A DNA stretch of 64,000 nt, taken from the NCBI GenBank assembly GCA_010645155.1, contig JAAGOF010000257.1:306552-370551 (forward strand), written 5' to 3'. This document shows positions 1 to 12,334 of this stretch, in pieces. Position 1 is the stretch's first letter, and each line of letters opens with the position of its first letter. Source of the stretch: Tigriopus japonicus (Eukaryota; Arthropoda; Copepoda; Harpacticoida; Harpacticidae). The notes beneath the pieces are model-generated. The model made no database searches. It was not told the origin of the DNA and saw nothing but the letters and a program-made list of their open reading frames with translations. The position numbers were made by a program, and so were the translations under genes.

Positions 1-265
1 AAGGAAAGAAATGTCCTTTTTCTTATATAAAAAGGTGTCTATGTCATGGAGGAGACCTTCAGAGGAGCTCAAACGATCGACATAAAACTGACCTTTTTTT
101 CTTGTAACTGGGAGCTTTCCATGAATTGGTTTGTTTGATTCGTGGTCGTGTTTAAAATTGGTTTTACAAGTTTTACTTCACTAACTCACTTTTTAGAAAT
201 TCATGATGACTGGCTGCAAGTACACTTAAGTTTTCTTGTAAAAAACCGTCATTTAGTGTTCCATA

Positions 266-557
266 GAGGTCAGTTGTTGAGCGCGTTTGAAAGTATAGTA
301 GAAGCACATCTTGAAGTATAGTACAAGCATTTCTAGAGTTATTGAAGAAGCATATCTAGAAGCAAATGAGACGGAGTAGAAATAACTACGTAACTGTGCT
401 CAATCATGTTTTGCTACATAAGCAGTGATTGAAAAAACGCAACTTATATAGCGAAACTTGAGATTTAAGCATGGTTATTTCAACTCCATCTCATATGCTT
501 CTTTTATGCTTTTTTTATGCTTCTTTTACGTTTTCAAATTACCTCAACAACCGACCT
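266..557. mobile_element. MITE-like inverted-repeat element
   Basis: The two ends are inverted copies of each other: AGGTCAGTTGTTGAG at the left and, on the other strand from the right, AGGTCGGTTGTTGAG. A second inverted match lies inside, where a GAAGCAAATGAGACGGAG block near 358-376 is mirrored near 484-505. The element is about 290 bp and has no ORF. A target-site duplication is not clear; TA is possible. This is a non-autonomous DNA transposon by structure only, and the superfamily is not assigned. Confidence 0.55.
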
Positions 558-3500
558 TATAACTATAATCATAGACGACGCCATTACCGGGTAGAACTAG
601 TAGAACACGATATTTCATAATAATAATAATAAAACAGTAACATTTTAAATTCTAATCAAGTGATTGCATAAATTCAATATCAGTGAAAATACCTTTGTCA
701 ATCAATTTTCAACTCAATCGAACAAAAGATTTAAAACTTAAACACGGTCACACTTCAGGTAAGACACTTTACAAGATGACCTCTCTTACAACATTAATTT
801 TGCGACTGGTAAGTAGTATGTACTGAGCTTTGAAGGAGCATAATTTTTGGCTCAGGGAAACGATTGGTCCAAAGACTAAACTACGTACTCAATGAGCTTC
901 AAACTTCTAATCAAAAAAGGATAATCTATTCTTACGACCTAATACAGAATTGTGAGTTTCCTTGATGACCGTCCTAGTCCTTATTTGAAGGCGTCCTTGC
1001 TCCAAATGGTCATTGTTACCGAAAATCGCTTATTCAGTCCCTTTCTAGAGAGTTTTGCAGACCTTAATAAGGAAAATTTTCTAGAATGCCATTCTTGAAA
1101 GATGTGTACAATAAGTTTGAAAGAGGTCTGACCATATTTGGAGAAGCAACACTTTTTTCTACCCTTCAAGGAGGAAACTTGTTGGGTTGTATAAGTATAA
1201 AAACTTGTAGTTGTTGCTCGGTGACGCTTTCTTTTAAGTTCTTGCTCTTGTAACTCGTATGTGCGAGTTAAAGTAGAAAGAGCAAACTAAATTGGAGAAA
1301 CCTTGTTCAAAGTAAAAGTGTCTACTGATTTGCCTAGAGTCAAGGCCATAAGGTCTTTAAAAGCTGACATGTTTATTATTATTACAACAACAGCAAGGTT
1401 TAAACTGAACTCTAAAATATAAAAAAGTGGGAGACTTATTCAGAAGTACGGTTGAATGTTTTTGAAATTGAACAAAATCACTTAAAAAATCAAACATCGA
1501 TTTGATCTTGATTTAGAAAGCGGCTGATAGGTTCTAGTACATCAATTAATCCCAAACATACCATTTCATAAACATCAATTTGCCTTGAAATTTCTTCCCT
1601 TCCCTCAAAATTGAAACATTTCATGGAAGCAATGCACGTGGAATTTCCAACTTTTTCCAATTGCCAAGGGCCTAAGAGGGTTTAAGTCAATTCCACTTCA
1701 ATCTCGCTTTTTGTGGTAACCATGACCGAATTATTCAATCTCTAGCATGGAATTGAAATTCAAATTACCCATGTTTCCATTCCATTTTGAGCCATTCCAC
1801 GCTTCACTGAGTTTATTCAATACAATTTCACATTCAATCAAGTGGGCAATCTTACCTTACGTCATTGACCACACTGAATGAAGTCTTTGAGACAACCTGA
1901 AATGCATCTCAGGTCGATTGGTCTCTGTGGATCTTGGAGCTCGAATCACTGTTCCAAAGCACTCAAAACTACTTTCCAGCAACAGATGAGGTAGGTAATG
2001 ATGGTGTTGCAGTTCAGAATGACGCCAGAGTCCGATCAACAATGAGTAAAAAGCTCTCTCTTTTGCTCTTTCTGAACAAGAGACCCAAAGATCGAGAGAA
2101 GGAACGAAAGCGAACGCGTTCCAACCAAGCAAGCTTCTTGGAACAAAGTCCGCGAAAGGCGAAGTGAATGAAAGAGAACGAGCGACGAGCAAAAGGTCCG
2201 TAGGGGGTGTATGTTAAACGTAAGAGGAAAAATTGGAACATGTTCCTTGGGCTTGAATCGATCCAAATGAAAAATTGGATCAAAAATATGATAGTCATTA
2301 AAATCTAAAATGTATAGAAAGAGAGATTGAAACTTTGGAGAACAGACAAATGAGTTTTCTGAGATGAGAGTTTTTGTTCCAATTGTTCATGGACCATGAT
2401 TGTTTCAATCGTTTTAATTTCATCTCCTTCCGGATTTGAAGAAATTGTCTCAAAGTGATGTTGAAAAGATATCAATGGGTTTGTTGAAGGACCTTACAAG
2501 ATAAAAGGAAAGAAAAAATGGCCTGACAGTATATTTTTTTCGTCACAATTAAATGGCCGGTCACCCGAAGGTTGTCAAGAATCTTTGAAAATAACTTGCA
2601 TGATAAGCAATTTTCAGCTCGACAATGACAAGGGCTCTTATCTTAAGTAACCCAAAGTTTTTGACACAAAATAGATCTTTCAAAGGAATTTTGAATCAGG
2701 ACAATAAAATTCTTTCCATAAACTCCTTTAACAACCAATGAGCTTTTTTGAGGGGCTCAAAATCAAATTTTTATAGGACAAAAATATACTTTCATCTTTT
2801 AAGTGCCCAAAGATAAACTTGATTTTGGATGTCCTTGATTATTCAAGGAGTCTTCACATCAGAACGAATTGAATTGTCATTTTCCAAGATTTATCACTTT
2901 TCCCATTAAGATTTAAGATTGCTTCCAAATGTCTAGAGGCAACAACTCTCTATATTGAAAAATGCTAATAAGAACCCGAGACAAAAACACAGAGACAATG
3001 TAAAGAGGTCGGCAAATCACTTTCAATGCATTTGCGTTGTTTTCTGGACTGGAGTTTTCAATGTTAAATGTAAGATTTTATAGCAATACAGTTGTTAGTT
3101 TAATTTTTTTTCTATGCTTTAAGTTATGTTTTGCAATTAAAAGAACCACATATGTTGTGATTCTTAGCTGCAACCTTGCTGATTCAAATTTTGCCAATTT
3201 TGAGGTCTTGATACTCTGTACGTAAGTAAGACAAATAGCAAAATGACGAAATGCACCCAAGATTTTGAAAAAATATTGCGATTTTTGTGCTGGCTAACTT
3301 TAAAATGGAATTCAGAATCTCATTAAAAGAGGGTTTTCCATTCTGAAATTATTCATAGACCACTGACAGAGGGGCCAACACCAAAAGACTTCAACGTTGA
3401 CGAATTGCCAATCTATTTAAGTATCTTTAGCAACACTTATGGATGCAAAAGTGCAAGAATTCAACAATTTTGTGCCGTGATGTCGGGATGCATTAAAGAT

Positions 3501-3618
3501 CACTCATAGCCTGAGAGGCAACGTGTTATTTGTTTTGGCAAGTACTTTGCCATTCACCAAAAGTCAATGTTTGCCAAGGGGCACTAACGATATTCCCTAT
3601 AATTAACAAATGCCTCTT
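558..3618. other. AT-rich intergenic stretch without a supported gene
   Basis: I see no ORF here with recognisable protein character and no exon chain. The only compositional change is a block at about 1860-2230 that is richer in G and C and has purine runs (GAGAGAAGG and similar). It carries several short overlapping frames on both strands. It could be a promoter or a 5' untranslated exon of a gene outside the window, but nothing in the sequence decides this. Confidence 0.4.
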
Positions 3619-3620
3619 TA

Positions 3621-3977
3621 CAGGGTCAGCGGATCAAGCGTAAACCCCTTAAAAAATCATAAGTATTGTAATTTTATTGTATTTTTTTCAATTTCAGTGT
3701 CTGAATCACAAAGTTTTATTGCACAGAAAATGTTTTATGCATTTCCCTGTGGGAGCGCTTGAGACTAAATGAGATATTGGCATCGATGAGATGATTGTGA
3801 CAATCGGCACATTGCCTTGCAAAGTTTTGGGTTGGAATAAACTATTTAGTATCCCAGCAAGTCTGACTTTAAAAGGTCGACCAAAAAAAATGAAGTCTGT
3901 GAGCCTCAATTAGATCTAAAACAAACACGGTTAATGGACTAAAAACACCAAAATCTACATTTTGCCCGCCGACCCTG
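3621..3977. mobile_element. TA-flanked MITE, copy 1 (CAGGGTC family)
   Basis: The element starts CAGGGTCAGCGG and ends with the inverted form CCGCCGACCCTG, flanked on both sides by TA (3619-3620 and 3978-3979). It is 357 bp and has no coding capacity. A diverged second copy in the same orientation lies at 12928-13317. The two share internal blocks such as the CAGAATCAC/CTGAATCAC region and CAAAATCTACATT near the right end. TA duplication plus short TIRs suits a Tc1/mariner-type MITE; the superfamily is an inference. Confidence 0.75.
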
Positions 3978-4169
3978 TAGTTTCCTTGAAAATCTTTAAA
4001 GGTTCGATTCAGCCAAAAATTGAAAAATGGACTTGCTCAAAATTTCGGCCTGTGCGATCAACTTTGCGGTAGCCAAAAAATGGTAATAAATACTATAATA
4101 ATCAAATAATGAATATTTTGTAAGTCCGCATTCCCAGCATTTACTCGAATTTAAGATTTATCTGTATTT

Positions 4170-4175
4170 TTTATT
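4170..4175 (-). other. Polyadenylation signal AATAAA
   Basis: AATAAA on the minus strand lies about 85 nt downstream of the stop codon of the small secreted-protein gene, in the right place to end that transcript. Confidence 0.5.
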
Positions 4176-4260
4176 ACTTTTTTTGTTCAGTTCTTATCGT
4201 TCATATATCATATAGAGATCAGGCACTTGTTTTAACTTTCTTGAAATCCATTCACATGTT

Positions 4261-4756
4261 TTACTTTTGAATAGCCTCCAAAGATTTGACCAGATTGACC
4301 AAGGGTCCAGCCGACGTTTCCAAAAATTCAGCAGTTTTCTCTAAGACGGCAATCGAGTTTGCAATATTGAAGCGTGAGTCCGTTTGAAAGCCCAAAACAG
4401 GACCCACACCCAAGATCAAAGCATCCACATCGGCTTGAGGCAACTCTCTGGAAACATAAAAAGAACCACCGCATCAAGACCAGAACCAATCAAAGGGATT
4501 GAGAATAATAGGTCTCCCTCCATCCCCAAAAATCCTACCTGAGTTGATCAGCGGTCTCTTTGAGTCTTTGGGCACCATCCAATTGCTCTTGGATCACTTC
4601 ATCCGCAGTCAAAGGGGCGGAACCAGTCTGTGGGCGGGCCAGACAGACGGCCAAAAGGCAGGAGAACTGAAGAAGAAGCGAATATTTTTTAGTTACTTTT
4701 TAAAGAAAAGGAGCACAACACAACACGATCCCACTTACCACGATAAAGCTCTTCAT
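4261..4756 (-). CDS. Small secreted protein, 110 aa, three exons, function unknown
   Basis: Coding exons in transcription order are 4756-4739, 4666-4539 and 4447-4261. All junctions are GT/AG and the phases (0, then 2) fit exactly, giving 110 residues. The N-terminus, MKSFIVFSCLLAVCLARPQT, is a typical signal peptide with likely cleavage after CLA. The mature part is about 94 residues, has no cysteine, and is rich in Leu, Ala, Glu and Gln (TADEVIQEQLDGAQRLKETA...), which suggests an alpha-helical soluble protein. A TATA box and a TCAGT initiator sit upstream and AATAAA sits downstream, so this looks like a complete, expressed gene. I do not recognise the family. A lineage-specific haemolymph, gut or cuticle-gland secretion is only a guess. 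Confidence 0.8.
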
Positions 4757-4784
4757 AATGTGTGTAGTGTGGATTGGCAATGCT

Positions 4785-4821
4785 AACTGATTGTGAATAT
4801 GAAACGAGTTGAGGTCTTATA
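4785..4821 (-). promoter_or_regulatory. TATA box and TCAGTT initiator of the small secreted-protein gene
   Basis: On the minus strand TATAAG (4821-4816, preceded by a second TATAAG at 4827-4822) lies about 33 nt upstream of the A of TCAGTT (4790-4785). TCAGT is the arthropod initiator consensus. The inferred start at 4788 gives a 5' leader of about 31 nt before the ATG at 4756. Confidence 0.65.
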
Positions 4822-5305
4822 CTTATACGTTGGAACGACTTGATCTACTTTTACTTGCCCGACCGCTTTTCGATGGTTGATGGTTGCCCAACCAGAACCA
4901 TGGAGACACTCGCGCTCACATTCGGACATAAGCGGAGATATGTAACAAATATGGGGTGATGCTCGAGGGTTACGTAACACTCATTTGGCATGGGATGGTG
5001 GTAGGTGGTGTGATTTAGATGACTTCGTTTGAGAAAAACGAGGTGAAGATTGGGGATTGAGTTGCTTTTGGGTAGTATTGCTATTACTAGAGATCTAAAA
5101 AGAAATTGTAGTGTTTAAAGTTAACAAAAGCAAAAGGACTGTGAATTGTTTTGTATTGCGTTTTTGGGTCAGTGGGGAGTGAAGAGTTAAGGAGATTTTC
5201 GCGGATGGCTTGGTGACAAACTTTGACTGGTGGATTTACGGACAAGTAATTATTGAGTCGTTTGACTGAAGGTTACAAAAATTGACACTAGATGGAGGCA
5301 AAACA

Positions 5306-5450
5306 AGGGCGACGTCCCTTGATTTTAGAGATATCCTGAACTTGTTGCCAAAATTGCAGCGTCCATCATAAAGTTGATTTCTCTTCATATTTTGAGTCTT
5401 ATTGAGCTCAGCTACGAAATTTTTGTGCGCAAAAATCAAAACGTCGCCCT
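5306..5450. mobile_element. Short inverted-repeat element, 145 bp
   Basis: AGGGCGACGT at the left end (5306-5315) is mirrored by ACGTCGCCCT at the right end (5441-5450). A TTGATTTT block inside each repeat is mirrored too. There is no ORF and no convincing target duplication. The size and structure suit a small MITE, but the repeat is short. Confidence 0.35.
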
Positions 5451-6834
5451 GAGTAATCATGAATTAAGGCAAAATTAAAAAGCAGAATTAATCATGATTT
5501 AACACAAGCACCCACGACCATTTCTATCCCAATATTGCGCTGATTGTCAATTTTCTCTTTTATCGAGGTTCAACTTTTTTCCTAAACATGACTTGCTCTG
5601 ACTAGAGACGCTCTTTTGTGACTTTTTTCTTTTAATTTTTGGGCGCACTTTTTTCGTCGAGTACAGTTTCATCCTTATTAGGTCAAAATGTTTGAGTTTT
5701 GTCTTTCGGATGAAGAAAATGCTCACAGAAAGAGCCGAGGATTAAAGTTGGAAAATTAGTATTTGAATTCAACAAATAAGTCCATTTTTAGCCTTAAACC
5801 AAATCAACTAAATAATTCTCGGGTTTATTTGCCATTTTCTAGGCGAGAAACAGTTCTGGAATCAATGCTACGATTTCTGCCAAAAAATGCTTTATCTCAG
5901 TCAATTGTGTTGTTAAAGGCTTAATGACTATGTAATAAAGTACCAATATGGATTGGCTTAATTTTTGAAACTTCTACCTCTCAATTTTGGTCCAAATTAG
6001 ACATGATTTAACCAATTTCTTGGAAGGATAGATTATCAATTTCAGTCTGAGATGGGTAAATTACTTTATCGAATGTAATCAATAACAATTATAATTACTT
6101 TCTCAAGATATGTAATTGATAACAATTACATTGTATATAAATGTAACTGACCTCAATGGACCTCAATTGGAATTGAGTTAAAACTTATTTCGTTGCACTT
6201 TGTGGCAAAATCATGCTGGCTGAAATATTTTATATGTGAGTGTTCAATGCGATTTATTTTCAGAGGGTTTGTGTTGTTGTTGATTGTAGATTTTTCATTG
6301 CTGTTACACAACAAGCAATGTGATTCCTTGAAAAATAAATAAATCATAGACATAAACTATACTTTTAACATTTATACGAAATCTGATCTACCAATTAGTA
6401 ACTGTTGGCAGATTTGCACAATCTTTAGATAATAGGTTAATCAGGAATAGTATTTGAAAATTTGTCCAATCCTGACTTAGACGCTGTTAGAGGATTAGCT
6501 ACTAGCTACTAATATTCCTGATTTTATCTCTTACTTTTTCTTTGTAACAAAAGCTTTTTAACAAAATTATGATCTCTTTCTTGGTTTCAGAACTTAGATA
6601 TTATAGGTAAAGGAATATAGGTAAATTCACCCATAAGGTTACTTGAGAATTGAGTGGAAGAAAATTTTCAAAAAATGTGTTAAAGCATGGTTTAAGTGAC
6701 CTTTCATCATGTTTTTGCCCGTGACCTAATTAACAAAATTTAGATACAGATGTGGTATTGCATTCACACCTCAAAACTGGTCTCAAAAGTTTTTGGAATT
6801 TGAAAATGACTTATCACGCCCAAAAAAACACCGT

Positions 6835-8368
6835 GACAAATGAGCACAAATTTTAACGTCCAAGAGACAGATATATGTTGTGAGAGGATCATTTTGAAGA
6901 ATTGTTGTCAAAATATTGAGTAATTAACGATTTAACACACTTTTCTCCCGGTTTTGGAACAACTTACATGAGGGTAGGAATCCGCTCAGCCATGATTCCA
7001 GAGAGTTCACAGAATGATGAAATTGAACAAAGGATTAAGAACAGGGTAAACTTACAGCAGCTCATGTCAAAGAAGTGTCATCAGAACATTAGCAACGGTG
7101 GCTTTATCATGAAGCTTTAAACAAGCCAAACAAGAGGGAAGTGGAAGAGAAAAAAATACAACAAAATGGAGCCTTTGAACAAAAAATATCCATGGAAGGG
7201 CTTCAATCCATCTTATTTTATGATCCAATGACTAGATCAATCTTTACTGGCATGATCTATGTAAGTTGATTGCAAAATCGACTTTCATTATAACTTGAAC
7301 TTCCTCATTGATGGTGGCACAACAGCAGCAAACATTAGAAGCTTCAAAATTCAAACAACCTGACTGTGTCGCCGCTTCTTTCCCTTGAGTTTCTTTAGGT
7401 AAACTCATTATGATTATTTAAAAAAACTTTGCTGTATTCAATATGCACCAACTATGAGCTTGATGTGGAAGACTAGAATGTGAAAAGATCTATTTAATCA
7501 TGTAAAAAGTCACATTTTTCACTTATGAATTTCTTTGATAGTTTGTGAGCTACCCTTTATTCAAGATTTTCTACATGGCACAAGAAACATTTGCCATCCA
7601 TCAGAATCTTTTTGAAATCAGTTAGACATTTTGAAAAACTTGAAAGGCAATTGTCTTATCCTCCGTGCAAGTTGTCCAGGGAATTCTCCTGCTAAGGACA
7701 ACTTACATGGAGGGTGAGACAGTCGCCCATCAAGTTTTCAAAATGTCAATTTGATTTACAAAACGATGTTGAAGGATAACAAATATTTTCTCTTTGGTGA
7801 TTTAAAGGCATCATCTGAAATTTCTTGTTTAATATTTGCTTGTTTGGCTTAGATTTTCTGGACATGTTTAGTTTCAATGAATCAGCAATTTTTCAATTGC
7901 CGCTTATTCCTTGGGGTGTTCCAATTTTTTTTGAGTACTTCTTCATCCATTGGATATTGAGCTTGTCTAAATTAATACCATATGGTGCAAATTAGTAGGT
8001 GAATTCATTTCATGGATTTGTTCTTTGTTTCCAGTGGTCGAAAGCAACAAAATCATTGAAATAGCAACAATTAGAACGTGAAAACATCAATGAAGACCAT
8101 TTTCACTTATTTTAGTGTGAAATTTCATTCAAAGCTCTTGCAAACTACGTACTATTTGATGTGCTATGTCCTCTATGTGAACTCTCTAGAACCATGTCTG
8201 ACCGAAATCCTACCCTCATGTAAGTTGTTCCAAAACCGGGAGAAAAGTGTGTTAAATCGTTAATTACTCAATATTTTGACAACAATTCTTCAAAATTATC
8301 CTTTGACAGCATATATCTGTCTCTTGGACGTTAAAATTTGTGCTCATTTGTGTGATATGCCATCTACA
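6835..8368. repeat. Large inverted repeat pair flanking about 1.1 kb
   Basis: A segment at about 6835-7020 reappears as an almost exact reverse complement at about 8170-8368. Shared blocks include ATTGAGTAATTAACGATTTA and CTCCCGGTTTTGGAACAAC. The outer ~145 bp match with only a few differences, and the inner ends are more diverged. The spacer has no convincing ORF but contains a related GGACAACTTACATGGAGGGT motif near 7698-7716. It could be the long terminal inverted repeats of a foldback-type element or two opposed copies of one repeat. No target duplication was found. Confidence 0.55.
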
Positions 8369-8514
8369 AACCATCGTAGACATGTTTGAATGAAAGAACT
8401 CGCTCATTTTACAACTATGGAGACAAGGTAGTTGGCCCCAACGGAAAGAAAAAAAAGTTGTCACAAACCTGGGCCAAACTAATCCATTACTTTCAGCATC
8501 CTAAACCGTTTATT

Positions 8515-9230
8515 TTTTATATTATAATTTAATTTATATATAATTTAATTATAATTTAAATATTTTGCGTTTTTGAGCAGTTTTTAAATATTTGGCCTTT
8601 TTCTTCCAAAATAACAGGAAAATTCTCTTTTTCCATTGCAATATTTCAAGAATCCTCATATTTTCAGGAAATCTTTTGAAATTTTGACAAAAAATCTGAC
8701 TTTTCCAAAGACTACATTGTCAAAATCATCAATTTTTTTTCAACTCTTTTTGAGGGGAATAGGCAAACTTAAATCAAAAATATGCGTGGTAAATAAATAT
8801 TTTGGTCAGCTTGGCCTCGAAAATTACTTTAAGCTAAAACAGAAAACCGTAACTCCAACAGGAAAAAAAATATGGAAACTCTGGTTGGAATATTCAACCA
8901 AACATTAGGTTGTAAAATATTGACTAAATGTAAGGTATAAATAGGGACTGTCAAGAATAACAAATTTTAATTGCAGAGTATGATTGTTTAGCACGAAAGA
9001 TTTGTTTATTTATATTTCTGCCATTTCCAATTTTTCATCAAATATTTGGACTTTTTAATCAAAATTTTCAGAAATGCCAATTTATTGACCAAAACTCTTC
9101 ACAAATTTAAATATTTTTTAAATATTTGGTCGTGATTTAAATATTTTTTTAAATATTTTGATGTTTTTTTCTTAAATATTATTTAAATATTTTGGGCTTC
9201 AAAATTAAATATTTTCGGCCGCTCTAGTTA
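8515..9230. repeat. AT-rich block with clustered TTTAAATATTTT motifs
   Basis: TTTAAATATTTT-like motifs cluster at both sides (8550-8600 and 9105-9215). The right edge, ATTTTCGGCCGCTCTA, read from the other strand begins TAGAGCGGCCGAAAAT, which has the look of a hAT terminal repeat, followed outside by GTTATCAC. A matching left end is not clear; GTTGTCAC at 8457-8464 is a weak candidate for the other flank. Best read as a decayed non-autonomous transposon. The 90-codon frame inside is not protein-like. Confidence 0.3.
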
Positions 9231-9296
9231 TCACTAAACTATCCGATAAAAACTAATGGAAAAAGTTAAATCTCCACTTGCCCACTCGAAACCTGG

Positions 9297-9656
9297 TTGA
9301 AATCCATCACTCTAAACAGACTATCATCCTTGCAATTTGGGAATGCTTTCAACGGAATTAAGCTCGCTTTGTTCAATAATTTGCCTACCAAACACAGTTT
9401 TAACCCTCTGCCTGACATCCCCTCGCACTTCTGGAGAAGTAGATTTCTTTTTAACATCCCTTTACATCCTGATAAACGCAAACAAAGCTTTTACGAAATC
9501 CTTGACATTAACCATCACATGACATGTACCAAACGAGATTATCACCTCCGCCCTACAAATGAGTGCTTTTGTATTTTATGCGGCGAATATCTCCATTACT
9601 CCCATGCCCTATACTTTTGTAACCGTACTGATGTAAACCAGACATCGCCAGATTAA
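9297..9656 (+). pseudogene. Possible C-terminal remnant of a non-LTR retrotransposon ORF
   Basis: A 119-codon open frame without an ATG start ends with a region containing FCILCGEYLHYSHALYFC. This pattern of paired cysteines followed by histidines recalls the zinc-knuckle-like tail found after reverse transcriptase in many LINE polyproteins. The frame is followed directly by (TAA)n-like DNA at 9654-9667, like a LINE 3' microsatellite tail. No reverse-transcriptase motif is present here, so the call is weak. Confidence 0.25.
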
Positions 9657-11016
9657 TAATAATAATATAACACAGAAAAAGTGAAAATTATTTTCTTGAT
9701 GGACGTAACAATCAATCCTAAAACATGTTTTATTTTTGGTTACTTGCAGATTTTCCATGCTGCATCATTAAAAGTATACCAAAAAGAAAACATGATTCTG
9801 TGATTCCAAAACTCTACCGGGGGATTCATTAGAAACGGAACAGGAAACCATAGTTCTGGCCTTCTCAGGGAATAAACTACAATAATGCGAAAATAGAATG
9901 ATTTCAACATATTTAGGTTCGATTCGAATAACGTCATCTCGAAATTGATACACATCCTGGCCAATAAATGAGTGCGAATCTAGTTTTATTTTGCAATCCA
10001 TCTCAGTCAGAATGCTTGTTTGTTGGCCCGTTTTTCCACTTGATGCAAATAGCACGTCCTTTCAACAGAGATAACAAAAATTGGCTAAAACTTTTGTTTC
10101 TATGGCTAATTGGCAATACATAAGGTGGTTAGGGTTCACCAGTCAATAATGCCTTTGTTGCCTCATCATGGGACTGGTTTTGTAGGGTACATCCAATTGG
10201 TGAAGGGAATGTTTGGTAAGGGTTCAAACGTGGCCAAAGAGCTGGAAAGCTGTCAAATTCCCGTTTCTTGTACTTAAATACCTTCTAGAACAACACGGTT
10301 GTAAACTTGTTCATTTGTTTCAAACTAAAGCACATGCCAATGATTGCGATTCGCAATAAGGGCAAATCCTTCTTTCATCAAGAGTTATTCTAGCAAACAA
10401 CCACCAATAATAACTGTCAAAGAAAACAAATCAAAGATATCATATCTTGAGAATCCTTGAACACACCTAGCTTTGTTAGAAAGCTAGTGAACTTTATTAG
10501 AATTTATCTCAGCCTACAAAAATGGTCCTTCGTGTTAAACAAATTAATTAACTCAGCTATTTATTATTTTTCTCGTCAAAGGCAACGTCTAAAGAAACTT
10601 GGTTGATATTTTTAGGTCTTGAAAGTATTTAGATTTAAAAAATCCGAAAAGTGTATTGAGAACCACTGCAACCAATAAGTGTTAATGCTTCAGTTTTATA
10701 GATTGCTTTTCAATATTTTTTTTGCGGATACATGGTTTTTTCTCAATCTTAATTCATTATTTTACCTTATTGCTTTCAATCGAAACCGGAACCGACTTAA
10801 AAATGCCCGTCGGGGAACAAGTTTGATTCGTTTCATTTTTCACAGCTTGCTTGCGCAAGACAAAAAATGATACACGTAAAAAACATAAATAAATGCTTTA
10901 CTAGAGCCATAGTCCATACATATTCAGAACTACTTATAATATTGATTAATGCACATTCAGAAAAAGTGCCTTTGAATTGAAAAAGAATACCTTCTGAATT
11001 GATATTCATTGGACTA

Positions 11017-11642
11017 ATGTTGATCAGTTGCTGAGTTATTTGGGTTTAAGTTGTCCATTATTGGCCTCAAAGCGAAGAAACGCTCAGGGTTTATGAAAAT
11101 CTCGAATTCCCAAGCAAATCAGGTAGGTTCTTGATCTCAAAAAATCAATTCAAAATTCATCAATTTTTGTCATGGCAAGTCAAAATATTATTGAAATAAT
11201 GTTAAAAATATTTCGGATAAAATACGATTAACCTATGAATAGGACATATTGGTATGTGCTCAGTTCTTATTTTGTAAAAATTCTGTAAAGTTTTAAAAGT
11301 CTCATTGTCTTCATTTTGGATGGTGTCCTTCGAGAAACATGGAATTCATCCCAAGAACAAAGACACACCTTTTCAATAGATCTATTTCAATTTTCGATTC
11401 AATGAATTTCGTGCAGTCCTGATAACTGACACATTTTTTCAAATGAAATTTAGGTAATGGCATATATAATTTTGACCTGATATTATTATTCAAAAATATA
11501 GAAGATAGATTTTATGACATTTTATGTAGTCCAAAACCTTCATGATTTGCTTGGGAACTTGGAATTTCATATCCCTGGAGTGTTTTTTTCCGCTTTTGAG
11601 GGCCAATAATGGACCACTAAAACTCATGTAGCTGATCAACAT
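11017..11642. mobile_element. TIR element, 626 bp, terminal inverted repeats about 100 bp
   Basis: The left end, ATGTTGATCAGTTGCTGAGT, is mirrored at 11623-11642. The inverted similarity runs about 100 bp inward with shared blocks TCCATTATTGGCC (both arms) and CCCAAGCAAATCA (11112-11124, mirrored near 11546-11558). The interior has no ORF of note. A target duplication could not be fixed. It is a non-autonomous DNA transposon by structure; the superfamily is unassigned. Confidence 0.6.
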
Positions 11643-12154
11643 ATTTCAATCCAACAGGTATCGTAGGCAGTTCTAAATATTAATAAACTAGGTTTTAATG
11701 AAAGTTAATATTATTAGCACAGCTTTGTATCGGACACACCTTTTAAAAATTCACCAAATCAAAATTGTTTCCCTCGTTTCCCTGCGTCCAAAACATACCT
11801 CAGTGTGCTTGGATATTTCCATACAAATTTGATATGCGATTTTAAGTATCGTAAGAGGTCAGAACCAAAATTTTTAACATGTTTAAACATGTTTATGTGG
11901 TAACCATATTTCGTTCAATTTATTTTCATTTGTTGACCTGCAACCCGCATCTTTGTTAGGATCTTTTCACCTTCCTTGATCAATAACAAGGTTCAAAAAC
12001 TTATTAGGTACCTGTTTCCAACCTCTAATTGGTTAAATCCTTAAATACACTTTCATTACCCTCCAAAGTTTCATGGAACGGAAAGTCTCTCTGAACTTTG
12101 AACCTCTTAACCAATCGAATGGGAAAAATTTTCATCGATCGATGTCCAAATAAA

Positions 12155-12334
12155 CAGGAACACTAAGTCAAGGATGGCTCAAGCCAGGATTACTTTCAAA
12201 ATACACACTGGGTCCGATTAGTACAATGAAAATTTAACGGAACAATGCATTTGTTGCAAAAACCTCACATTTTAGTACCATGATCGGACCCAGTGTGTAT
12301 TTTTGAAATTCGTCCTGACGTACAGTGGTTCCTG
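12155..12334. mobile_element. Short hairpin MITE, 180 bp
   Basis: The core arms TACACACTGGGTCCGAT (12202-12218) and ATCGGACCCAGTGTGTA (12283-12299) are perfectly complementary. Weaker pairing continues outward to CAGGAAC / GTTCCTG at the edges. The element is AT-rich between the arms, has no ORF, and no clear target duplication is seen. Confidence 0.6.

Noticed and set aside
1857..2270. Gene exon in the GC-richer block
   Set aside because: Overlapping short frames on both strands without protein character; at most a promoter or UTR.
8636..8908. 90-codon ORF
   Set aside because: Composition reflects AT-rich repeat DNA (Phe/Lys/Ile); it lies inside a repeat block.
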